From CAWKMN01 sp963850765 (lineage in GTDB: Bacteria; Chloroflexota; Anaerolineae; Aggregatilineales; Aggregatilineaceae), in NCBI GenBank assembly GCA_963850765.1, contig CAWKMN010000003.1, positions 248,001 to 312,000 on the forward strand: a stretch of DNA of 64,000 nucleotides, in the 5' to 3' direction. This document shows positions 46,845 through 54,851 of this stretch, in pieces. A program made the translations under genes and the position numbers. A model generated the notes under the pieces. It saw only the letters and a list, made by a program, of their open reading frames with translations. It did no database searches and was not told where the DNA came from. Positions within the stretch are counted from its first letter, which is position 1, and each line of letters begins with the position of its first letter.

Positions 46845-47768
46845 TTACGCGATATAGAGCAGGATGATGACGCTCAGCCCGTAGATGGCGACCGCCGCCA
46901 GCAGCGGCATATCCTCAAACAGCAGTTCGTCCGGGGCGCTGCCTTTGCCGCGCACGTGGATCAGGTAGAGATAGCGGAAGACGCCGTAGACCACGAAGGG
47001 GATGGTCAGCATCATGCGGTGACCGTTGCCGCGGATAGTCTGCGCTTCGATGGTGTAGAGCATATAGGTGAGCACAGAGCCGGTTGTCACCATGCGCAGC
47101 ATATCGTCCAGCAGGGCCATGTTGTAATCTTTGTAGGTAGCGCGGTAGTCGGCGGCGTCCGCCGCCATCAGGATCAATTCCTGGCGGCGCTTGCCGATCG
47201 CCAGAAACAGCGCCAGCAGGCCCGCGCAGACATAAAGCCACGGCGAGAAGTTGCTGACATCGATGACGACAATGCCCGCGACCATCCGCAGGATAAATCC
47301 CCCCGCGATAGCGAATACGTCGATGATGACGATGTTTTTCAGCCAGAACGAATAGGCGACGTGCAGCGCGATGTAACCGGCCAGTACGACGGTCAGGGCA
47401 GGGGTCAGGAAAAGGCTCGCCCCCAGTGCCACCACGGGAAAGATGATCGCCGCGACGACTGCCCACCGGATCGGAAGCTGGCCGGATGGCAAGGCACGGT
47501 GGCGCTTTTTCGGGTGCAGCCGGTCGCGTTCAATATCCACGAGATCATTGACGATGTAGATCGTGCTGGCGGCGAGGCACAACAGCCCAAAGGTGATCAG
47601 CACCCGTGCCAGCGGCTCCGCGTCGAGCAGTTGTTGGTCGAACAGGATGCCTGCAAAGACAAATCCGTTTTTGCTCCACTGCGTCGGGCGCATGGTGCGG
47701 ATCAGGCCGCGCACCGGGAGCGGAAGCGTTTTCCAGAGCGGTTTAAAGGGGGCCAAGACACCTTGCAC
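46845..47768 (-). CDS. UbiA prenyltransferase, decaprenyl-phosphate phosphoribosyltransferase-like
   Basis: 307 aa, about nine membrane helices. The first Asp motif is NDLVDIERDRLHPKKRHR, and RPTQWSKNGFVFAGILFD near the N-terminus with the helix-rich C-terminus match the Rv3806c branch that moves phosphoribose onto decaprenyl phosphate. The exact substrate is an inference; UbiA homologues for other aromatics differ in the N-terminal RPxQW motif. First gene of an operon with mvk (6-base gap) and 45290-45868. Confidence 0.82.
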   Translation of the reverse strand: MQGVLAPFKPLWKTLPLPVRGLIRTMRPTQWSKNGFVFAGILFDQQLLDAEPLARVLITFGLLCLAASTIYIVNDLVDIERDRLHPKKRHRALPSGQLPIRWAVVAAIIFPVVALGASLFLTPALTVVLAGYIALHVAYSFWLKNIVIIDVFAIAGGFILRMVAGIVVIDVSNFSPWLYVCAGLLALFLAIGKRRQELILMAADAADYRATYKDYNMALLDDMLRMVTTGSVLTYMLYTIEAQTIRGNGHRMMLTIPFVVYGVFRYLYLIHVRGKGSAPDELLFEDMPLLAAVAIYGLSVIILLYIA

Positions 47769-47872
47769 GGTGGTTCCTCATCAGATCTGTAGCGATAACC
47801 CTGCGCATTATAGCAGCAAACCGCGCGAATTGAGAATAACGACGTGCGAAGAATTGCGGTACACTTGAGGTT

Positions 47873-48667
47873 ATGAGCGATCGAATTCGACTGGATATGC
47901 TGCTGGTGCAGCGGGGGCTGGCGGCCAGCCGCGAGATCGCGCGCCGGATGATCATGGCGGGCGAGGTGCGCGTGGCGGGTGCTGTGCGCGACAAACCGGG
48001 AATGCCCGTCGCACTGGATGCCGTGCTGGACGTGCGGCAGATGCCGCGTTATGTCAGCCGGGGCGGGGACAAACTCGCGGCAGCGCTCGACGCCTTCCCG
48101 ATTGCGGCCGCCGATCAAATCTGCGCGGACGTGGGAGCAAGCACGGGCGGCTTTACCGACTGCCTGCTGCAGCACGGCGCGGCGCGGGTTTATGCGATCG
48201 ATGTGGGCTATGGACAGCTTGATTACCGGCTGCGGGGCGATCCGCGCGTGGTGGTGATGGAACGGACCAATGCCCGGTATGTCGAGGCGCTGGATGAGCC
48301 GGTGAGCCTGGTGGTGATCGACGCTTCGTTTATCTCGCTGCGCTACCTGCTGCCGGTTATCCGCGGCTGGCTGACCAGCAGCGCGGATCTGATCACGCTG
48401 GTCAAGCCGCAGTTTGAAGCAGGCAAAGACAAGGTGGGGAAGGGGGGCGTCGTGCGCGACCCGGAAACACACCGGCGCGTGCTGCTCGATGTCCTGAGCG
48501 CGGCGCAGACCGAGGGCTACACGCCGCACGGTCTGATCCCGTCCCCGCTTAAGGGGCCCGCAGGGAACGTCGAGTTCCTGGCGTGGCTCCGCATCGGGGC
48601 CGGTGCCGAAGCGCCGGAGATCGAGCAACTTGTGTCGGAAGCGCTGGATGGGGATCGGCTCAGTTAG
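47873..48667 (+). CDS. tlyA: TlyA-type rRNA 2-O-methyltransferase/hemolysin family
   Basis: 264 aa. An S4 domain (RLDMLLVQRGLAASREIARRM) leads into an FtsJ-like methyltransferase with ADVGASTGGFTDCLL (SAM site), VVIDASFISLRYLLP and TLVKPQFEAGK. Mycobacterial TlyA methylates 16S and 23S rRNA. The gene is divergent from the UbiA operon and ends overlapping the stop of the minus-strand receiver-like gene by eight bases. Confidence 0.88.
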   Translation: MSDRIRLDMLLVQRGLAASREIARRMIMAGEVRVAGAVRDKPGMPVALDAVLDVRQMPRYVSRGGDKLAAALDAFPIAAADQICADVGASTGGFTDCLLQHGAARVYAIDVGYGQLDYRLRGDPRVVVMERTNARYVEALDEPVSLVVIDASFISLRYLLPVIRGWLTSSADLITLVKPQFEAGKDKVGKGGVVRDPETHRRVLLDVLSAAQTEGYTPHGLIPSPLKGPAGNVEFLAWLRIGAGAEAPEIEQLVSEALDGDRLS

Positions 48668-49076
48668 GCAGCCGCATTTCGGGTGACAGCAGCACCTGAT
48701 GCAGCAGGATGACGTCCTCGACGGCCTGATAACGCAGTGGGCGGGGCAGAAAATCGTTGCACCCGGCGACCAGGGCCGCACGCCGGTCGGCTGGCATGGC
48801 GTAATCGGCCAGCCCGATGATCGTGGTCTTCTGACAGAGCGGATGCTGTCGCAGGGCGCGCACCAGATCGAGACCGGAAGGCCGGTGTTCGGTCTGCGCG
48901 CGGACATCAACGAATACGAAGTCGGGCCGGTCCTGCGGGATCTGGTCGAAGGCCTCTGTCAGGTGGGGATAGATGCGCAGTTCGTTGTCAAACCCGCGCG
49001 CTCGTAACAGCACGGCGATCTGCTCAAAGGCAAACTGGCGCGCCGGGTCATTTTCGATATATCCTATATGAAACAT
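48660..49076 (-). CDS. Receiver-like single-domain protein
   Basis: 138 aa. It has the look of a CheY/REC fold: HIGYIENDPARQFAFEQIA, FVFVDVRAQTEHRPSGLDLVRALR with a possible phosphorylatable Asp, and TIIGLADYAMPADRR ... FLPRPLR, where the usual Lys is replaced (PLRY rather than KPxx). The conserved acidic pocket is reduced (one Asp at the N-terminus). GAGGG lies before the ATG. A stand-alone receiver or a degenerate pseudo-receiver. No kinase is adjacent. Confidence 0.65.
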   Translation of the reverse strand: MFHIGYIENDPARQFAFEQIAVLLRARGFDNELRIYPHLTEAFDQIPQDRPDFVFVDVRAQTEHRPSGLDLVRALRQHPLCQKTTIIGLADYAMPADRRAALVAGCNDFLPRPLRYQAVEDVILLHQVLLSPEMRLPN

Positions 49077-49400
49077 TTTCCCTCAAAAGTCGTTTGGATT
49101 TGGCTGATACCTCAGCCTAACCGAACTGTACCAATTTTATAACGAGGAGTCAACAGGACTTAAGCGTCAGGGGGCCATGAGCGGCGATCGGGAGAGGTGT
49201 CCAGCGAACAGCGGGCCGGATATGGATGGGGAGCAGTTCGGCGCGGCCCTCTTTCACGACTAATAGAATGAGGGGGCGAGTGACGTGTCGCTCGATGTTC
49301 TGACCCTCACCTGATTGCCGATCACGAATTACCGGGAAGCTGTTCGAGCTTTTCGGATGGGAGAGATGCAGCGCGGGGCTGCTTCAGAGTGGGAGGGTGT

Positions 49401-49907
49401 ATGCAAAAGTGTCCTCATTGCGATCGAGAGAATTCCGACAGCGATCCCTATTGTTATGCGTGTGGGCATATCCTGCCCTCAACGTTGGTGCAGTTGATGG
49501 GGGCGACGACCCGGCTGGAGGAGGCCTACCAGCGCCTTGAGCCCAAACGCCGCTGGGGCACGGCCTATTTTGACCGGCAGAGCCGCCTGAAACTGACCTT
49601 TCGGGATACCGGCGATCTCCTGATGGTCGATCTGGGCCGCGAGTTAAAAGTCGGGCGCACGCACGACGACGAATCGCTGCCGCAGCCGGAAGTGGATCTG
49701 TCACCTTACGGCGCGACAAAACTGGGCGTATCACGAAATCATCTGACGTTATCGCGCGATCATGATACGATCTTTGTGACGGACCTGGGCAGCGCCAACA
49801 GCACCTACCTGAACGGGCAGCGGTTGATGCCTCATGAGCGGCGCATCCTGCGCGACAACGACGAACTCCGGTTGGGCCGCCTGGTGGTGCGGGTGAACTT
49901 CGTCTGA
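49401..49907 (+). CDS. Zinc-ribbon / FHA-domain protein
   Basis: 168 aa. A zinc ribbon (CPHCDRENSDSDPYCYACG, residues 4-22) is joined to an FHA domain (about 85-165) with GRTHDDES, VSRNHLTLSRD and DLGSANSTYLNGQ, the usual phosphothreonine-binding residues. ATG 49401 has GGGAGGG just before it. FHA proteins bind pThr on partners of Ser/Thr kinases; a kinase is in this window at 62147. The 320 bases upstream (49077-49400) show no ORF or signal I trust. Confidence 0.8.
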   Translation: MQKCPHCDRENSDSDPYCYACGHILPSTLVQLMGATTRLEEAYQRLEPKRRWGTAYFDRQSRLKLTFRDTGDLLMVDLGRELKVGRTHDDESLPQPEVDLSPYGATKLGVSRNHLTLSRDHDTIFVTDLGSANSTYLNGQRLMPHERRILRDNDELRLGRLVVRVNFV

Positions 49908-50011
49908 CCGGCCGTTTTTCGGCAGGGTGCGCATCTGGTGGTATTGTGTTCAGCAGCGCCCGCACGACGTCGGGCGTTGTGTCTGTTATCAGGAAGATAG
50001 TGGCTGCTCTC

Positions 50012-50725
50012 ATGTCTGAGCTTATCAAGATTCAGGACCGTCTGGCGGTCCATTTTACCGATCAATCGCTGCTTCAGCGCGCGCTGACGCATCGGTCGTA
50101 CCTCAATGAACACCCCGAACATGCGCTCGAGGATAACGAACGGCTGGAGTTTCTGGGTGACGCCGTGCTGGACTTCATCACCGGGTCGTTTCTGTACCAT
50201 CGCTTCCCTGAAATGGACGAAGGACGGCTCACGCGGCTGCGGGCCAGTCTGGTGCGTACCGAGACGCTGGCCGAGCTGGCGGGGCAGTATGAACTGGGTG
50301 ACGCGCTGCTGCTGGGCCGCGGTGAAGACGATTCCGGCGGGCGGCTCCGGCGCAAGAATCTGTGCGGTGCGTTCGAGGCCGTGATCGGGGCGCTGTATCT
50401 CGATCAGAGTATGGAAGCGGTGCAGCAGTTCGTCGAGCCGCTGCTGAACCTGATGCTCGGCCCGCTGATGCAGACTTTCGACAAGGATGCCAAGAGCCGC
50501 TTTCAGGAATGGGCCCAGGCGGTTCTGGGGCATACGCCGTCCTACAAGACGATTGCCAGCCACGGCCCCGACCATGCCAAGGAGTTCACCGTGGCCGTTA
50601 TGATCGGCAGCGCGGAGATCGCGCGCGGCACCGGGAACAGCAAACAAACGGCGGCGCAGGCCGCGGCCCAGGCCGCACTTGAAGCGATTGAAGCGGGTGA
50701 GATCACCGCTGATGGCAACATCTAG
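50012..50725 (+). CDS. rnc: Ribonuclease III
   Basis: 237 aa. Double-stranded RNA endonuclease: NERLEFLGDAVLDFI signature with catalytic acidic residues, GAFEAVIGALYLDQ, and a C-terminal double-stranded RNA-binding domain (about 165-235). I use ATG 50012; a GTG at 50000 has a better-placed AGGAA and would add four residues. The next gene starts inside the end of this one (50712). Confidence 0.93.
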   Translation: MSELIKIQDRLAVHFTDQSLLQRALTHRSYLNEHPEHALEDNERLEFLGDAVLDFITGSFLYHRFPEMDEGRLTRLRASLVRTETLAELAGQYELGDALLLGRGEDDSGGRLRRKNLCGAFEAVIGALYLDQSMEAVQQFVEPLLNLMLGPLMQTFDKDAKSRFQEWAQAVLGHTPSYKTIASHGPDHAKEFTVAVMIGSAEIARGTGNSKQTAAQAAAQAALEAIEAGEITADGNI

Positions 50726-51602
50726 GCCCAGTGCGCGCCGCCTGCTGGTTCTCGGTGCGAGCGGGACACTGGGCGGTCCGCTGACACAGATTGCCGCCGG
50801 GCAGGGCTGGGACGTCACCGGCAGCTATTTCACCCGTCCTGAGCGAATTCGTGCCGGAACATCCGTCCGGCTGGATCTGCGCGACCGGGCCGCGGTGCGC
50901 GGTCTCGTGGAGACGGTCCGGCCGGACGCGATCATCCATGCCGCGGTAACCGAGCGCAGCGGTCCGGGCTATGAGGAAACGATCCGGCTGGCGGGGCAGC
51001 ATGTGGCCGAGGCGGCCGCCGCCCGCGCGATCCGGCTGATCAGTCTGTCCACCGACCTCGTGTTTGATGGCTCTCTGCCGTGCTACACCGAAGAATCCGA
51101 TCCTTGCCCGGCCGCGGTCAACCAGATCTATGGCGGCGCAAAGCTCGACGCGGAGCGCGATACGCTGGCACTGTACCCGGCGGCGCTGATCGTGCGGACC
51201 AGCCTGATCTACGATTTCGACGGGGAGAATGCGCAGGTGGCGTGGATGCTGCGGGCGATCGAGCGCGGGGAGCCGGTACGGCTGTATACGGACCAGACCC
51301 GCTGTCCGATCTGGGCGTTCAATCTGGCGGATGCGCTGCTCGAACTGGTGGATAGTCCCGCCGCCGGCCTGCTGCACATCGTCGGGCCGGACCTCGTGAG
51401 CCGCCACGATCTCGGCGTGGCGCTGCTGGCGGCCCTGGGAATCGACCCGGCGCAGCACGTGATCCCCACGGTCGCGCCGGATCATCAGGTCAAGCGCCTG
51501 TATCTGAGCGTGGAACGCGCCCGCTCGCTGCTCCGCAAGACCCGTCTGCTCAGCATCACCGAGGCACAACGGGCGCACCTTATGTCTGCTTCACCCCTCT
51601 AG
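50712..51602 (+). CDS. RmlD-like NAD(P)-dependent sugar reductase
   Basis: 296 aa. An SDR with LVLGASGTLGGPLTQIA, SLSTDLVFDG, and YGGAKLDAE (Tyr-x3-Lys active site), which matches dTDP-4-dehydrorhamnose reductase-like proteins. Its start overlaps the rnc stop by 14 bases, so it is probably co-transcribed. The rmlABC genes are not adjacent, so the true substrate is open. Confidence 0.82.
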   Translation: MATSRPSARRLLVLGASGTLGGPLTQIAAGQGWDVTGSYFTRPERIRAGTSVRLDLRDRAAVRGLVETVRPDAIIHAAVTERSGPGYEETIRLAGQHVAEAAAARAIRLISLSTDLVFDGSLPCYTEESDPCPAAVNQIYGGAKLDAERDTLALYPAALIVRTSLIYDFDGENAQVAWMLRAIERGEPVRLYTDQTRCPIWAFNLADALLELVDSPAAGLLHIVGPDLVSRHDLGVALLAALGIDPAQHVIPTVAPDHQVKRLYLSVERARSLLRKTRLLSITEAQRAHLMSASPL

Positions 51603-52442
51603 TTCGCGCAGCGCCTCATCGACGCTCAACTGCTCGTGAATCATGCGGCGCAGCACGCGCATCATCTGCGCGGGGTTGGGTGCCTGAAAGACGTTGCGCC
51701 CGATGAACATGCCGCACGCGCCAGCCGTCAGCGCGCCCTGGACCATCTCCAGGGCCTCGCGCGTGGTGGCGGTCTTGGGACCGCCCGCGATCAGCACCGG
51801 GCGAAACGACGCGTCGATGACCTGTTGGAACGAGGCTGCGTCGCCGCTGTAATCGGTTTTGAGCACATCCGCGCCCAATTCGCAGGCCATCCGCGCGCCC
51901 AGAGCGATGTATTCCGGCCGGTATATATCCTGCTCCACGCGCCGCCCGCGCGCCATCGGCTCGATGATGCAGCCGATCCCCAGCCGTTCGCAGTCTGCCG
52001 CGACGCGCGCCACATCCTCGACCTGCCGCGCCTCGGCGTTGGGATCTTCGTAGCCGATGAACATATAGACCAGCACCGCATCCGCGCCGAGCCGGGCCGC
52101 GTCTTCCACGGACACGATCAGCCGCCCCCGCCCCTCTTCCGAGCCGAGCAACTCCGGGCTGCGCCAGCGGTTCGTCCAGTCGATGCGCATGATCAGACCC
52201 GGCGCACCGCGCCCGACGAAGACGCTCGCATAGTTGCGGGCGACGCCCGGCCCCACCAGAAACGCATCCGCGCCGGCCTCGGTGAGCTGTTCGAGCATCG
52301 TGCCGGGATCGGTCACGCCGGGGATCACGCCCAGGTGGACGCCATGATCAAACGCGATCACCGCCGCCCGTCGTGTCTGCGGATGGAGGATGCGGCCCAG
52401 GCGAATGGTCTTACCGGAATTGACAAACACATCAAACGCCAT
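51591..52442 (-). CDS. DhnA/class I fructose-bisphosphate aldolase family protein
   Basis: 283 aa. A beta/alpha-barrel of the DhnA/LsrF group: AVIAFDHGVHLGVIPG at strand 1, GADVLKTDYSGDAASF with the Schiff-base Lys, and IAGGPKT and GMFIGRNVFQAPNP in the phosphate-binding loops. Likely class I FBP aldolase, or the related LsrF-like/ADH synthase reactions. The end overlaps the converging RmlD-like gene by 12 bases. Upstream on the same strand is the amidohydrolase fusion, 36 bases away. Confidence 0.85.
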   Translation of the reverse strand: MAFDVFVNSGKTIRLGRILHPQTRRAAVIAFDHGVHLGVIPGVTDPGTMLEQLTEAGADAFLVGPGVARNYASVFVGRGAPGLIMRIDWTNRWRSPELLGSEEGRGRLIVSVEDAARLGADAVLVYMFIGYEDPNAEARQVEDVARVAADCERLGIGCIIEPMARGRRVEQDIYRPEYIALGARMACELGADVLKTDYSGDAASFQQVIDASFRPVLIAGGPKTATTREALEMVQGALTAGACGMFIGRNVFQAPNPAQMMRVLRRMIHEQLSVDEALRELEG

Positions 52443-52478
52443 ACGAGAGATTATCCTTTGGTGATGAGCACCCCCGGC

Positions 52479-54470
52479 TCACGAGCGCCAGGGGCACAAC
52501 TCGACATACTCCATGCGAACGCGCGACGCCGGCTCGATGCTCATCACACCGTCGAGGATCTCGGCCATGAGCGACGCCTTATATTCGGCGTCCTGCTTCG
52601 ACCACGTGCGCGATTTGATTTCGATATATTGATGATCGATGGGCGGCTCCATAATGTGGTCGAAGTTCACGTAAAACAGCACGCCCTTATAGAGCACGTG
52701 CCATCGCCGCCGGTCTTTGTGGATCTCACATTCGTGGTGCGCCTGGAAGTATTCGCGGTAGAAGCGCAGCGGGCGATCCGCCGGGGCGATAAAGCGCGAA
52801 TGCGACAGCAGCACGGATTGATCGAACTCGCGGGCTTTGATCGGGCCGGTATAGGTGAGACGCGTCCGTACCGAGACCAACTGGCCGTTCTCGTCGATCA
52901 GGTCGTCTTCGCGATAGCGCACCCGTCCTTGCTGCTCGTCTTCAAAAATGAAGTAGGTGTCATATTGGCGATAGCGGTTGTGCTTAACCTGCTGCACGGC
53001 GGGATGGGCCAGCAGGCGCTCGATCATCGCGTCGCCGTCGCCGTTGACCTCGGCCTTGACCTGGATCTCGAAGCTCTCTTCCTGCTGCAAGCCGCCGATC
53101 GCCACCAGCTTATTGAGCACATTCCCTTCGCGCGCCCGCAGAAATTCATCCATGCGGTGGGCGTAATCCGCCGCCTGCTCGCGGATATGCGCTTCGTCAA
53201 GCGTCAGCAGCGCGCGATCGCGCATCAGCCAGCGGCCGTTGACCATGACGTGCTGCACATCCGCCGCCTTGCTCGCATAAACCACCTGCGAATACACGCC
53301 GTTGGGATCGCGCTCGAACTGGGGCGTATTGTGGAAGGGCGTGTGATCCACGATGATCAAGTCGGCGCGCTTGCCCATTTCGAGACTGCCCGTAATAGCG
53401 CCCAACGTGAGCGCTTCCGCACCCCAGCGCGTCGCCATGAGCAGCGCATCGCGGGCCGGCAGCACGACCGGATCGAATGTCGCGCCCTTCGCCAGCAGCG
53501 CGGCCAGCCGCATCTCCTCGAACATATCAAGATCGTTATTGCTGGCGGCACCATCCGTCCCGATGCTGAGTTTCACGCCGCGTTCGAGCATCTCCTTGAC
53601 CGGCGCGATCCCGCTGGCGAGCTTGAGATTGCTGGTCGGGTTATGGGCTACCGCGACGCCGTGCTGCTGCAAGCGCCGGATCTGCTCGGTATCAACGTGG
53701 ACACAGTGCGCGGCCAGCGTCCGCGCCTCAAACACGCCGAGGTCGGCCACGCGGTTGACGACTTTTTTCTCGAACGCCTGCCCGCTTTCGTCGGCTTCCT
53801 GGCGCGTTTCGAGGATATGGGTCTGAAGCGGGACGTCGTACTCGACCGCCAGCCGGGCGCACGCCTGAAGGATCGTATCGGTGTTGGTATAGGGCGCGTG
53901 CGGCGCGACCGACGGCACGATCAGCGGGTGGCCCTTCCATTTCTGGATAAACTGCCGGGTGTAGGCCAGACTCTCTTCGTAGCTCTCCGCGTCCGGCGCG
54001 GGAAATTTCATGATGGTCTGGCCGCAGACGCCGCGCAGCCCCGCCTCGGCGGTCGCTTCCGCCACGTCGTTCTCGTAATAGTACATATCGGCAAACAGCG
54101 TCGTGCCGCCGCGGATCATCTCGGCGCAGGAAAGCTGCGTGCCCAGCCGCACGAATTCCGGGCTGACGAATTCGCGCTCGACCGGCATCATGTAGCCCAT
54201 CAGCCATACATCGAGCCGCAGATCGTCGGCCATGGCGCGCAGCAGGGTCATCGGCATATGGGTGTGCGCGTTGACGAGGCCCGGCATCACGATCTGGCCC
54301 TGACAGTCCAGCACTTCGTCCGCATCGTAGGCCGCCAGGATCGCGTCTGAGGGGCCCACCGCCACAATGCTGTCCCCCTGGATCGCCACGGCTCCATCCA
54401 GATAGCGGTGAAGCGCCGCATCCATGGTCAACACGACGCCCCGCACCAACAAACAATCCACGTGCTGCAT
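52479..54470 (-). CDS. Amidohydrolase (MtaD/SsnA-like) fused to a CYTH-like domain
   Basis: 663 aa. Residues about 1-440 are a metal-dependent amidohydrolase of the cytosine/adenosine deaminase group: VMPGLVNAHTHMPMTLLRAM (His-x-His), APHAPYTNTD, LAAHCVHVD, and IGTDGAASNNDLDMFEEMR; C-terminal MVNGRWLMRDR closes the barrel. From about 445 a second domain begins: FEIQVKAEV, DTYFIFEDE with VRYRED, TRLTYTGPIKAREF and YIEIKSRTWS, which fits the tunnel strands of CYTH/triphosphate tunnel proteins, though the first E-x-E-x-K reads E-x-Q-x-K. This fusion is unusual. The barrel half predicts deamination of an adenosine- or guanine-like substrate. Confidence 0.8.
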   Translation of the reverse strand: MQHVDCLLVRGVVLTMDAALHRYLDGAVAIQGDSIVAVGPSDAILAAYDADEVLDCQGQIVMPGLVNAHTHMPMTLLRAMADDLRLDVWLMGYMMPVEREFVSPEFVRLGTQLSCAEMIRGGTTLFADMYYYENDVAEATAEAGLRGVCGQTIMKFPAPDAESYEESLAYTRQFIQKWKGHPLIVPSVAPHAPYTNTDTILQACARLAVEYDVPLQTHILETRQEADESGQAFEKKVVNRVADLGVFEARTLAAHCVHVDTEQIRRLQQHGVAVAHNPTSNLKLASGIAPVKEMLERGVKLSIGTDGAASNNDLDMFEEMRLAALLAKGATFDPVVLPARDALLMATRWGAEALTLGAITGSLEMGKRADLIIVDHTPFHNTPQFERDPNGVYSQVVYASKAADVQHVMVNGRWLMRDRALLTLDEAHIREQAADYAHRMDEFLRAREGNVLNKLVAIGGLQQEESFEIQVKAEVNGDGDAMIERLLAHPAVQQVKHNRYRQYDTYFIFEDEQQGRVRYREDDLIDENGQLVSVRTRLTYTGPIKAREFDQSVLLSHSRFIAPADRPLRFYREYFQAHHECEIHKDRRRWHVLYKGVLFYVNFDHIMEPPIDHQYIEIKSRTWSKQDAEYKASLMAEILDGVMSIEPASRVRMEYVELCPWRS

Positions 54471-54569
54471 CCTGCCCCTGCCTCATTTGTCTACTGGTAA
54501 AAATTCCGGTTATTATAGCTCAAATGCGCACGACCGATAGTTGGCTGGCGAGAACCGCCGCCGCGCGTA

Positions 54570-54830
54570 CAATGATAGGTTATTGGTTATTAGTTGTTGG
54601 TGGTTGGTTCTTAGTTCGTGGTTGTTGGTGATTGGACGTGTTAGAGCCCGTTTGAAAACCTCACCCCCCGTCCCCCTCTCCATGCACGGAGAGGAGGAGC
54701 CGGCCATCGACCTAGTCCCCTCTCCGCGTGTGGAAGGGGGTAGGGGTGAGGAAAGCTGAAGACTGCACACTGACAACTGAATACCAGCGACTAAGAACCA
54801 AAAACTAAGAACCAACTACTACTCACTTCT
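54570..54830. repeat. Inverted phrase-like repeat enclosing a family B element
   Basis: Left arm GTTATTGGTTATTAGTTGTTGG and following words (TTGGTTCTTAGTTC), right arm CGACTAAGAACCAAAAACTAAGAACCAA, with a family B element (54659-54752, CCTCACCCCCC to GGTGAGG) between. A palindromic element nested inside another inverted repeat. The remaining gap 54471-54569 holds nothing else I recognise. Confidence 0.75.
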
Positions 54831-54851
54831 CCAACACACACGAGGCGTTTC

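Noticed and set aside
51636..54350. 904-codon plus-strand frame over aldolase and amidohydrolase genes
   Set aside because: Antisense to two genes with strong motifs; composition is shadow-like.
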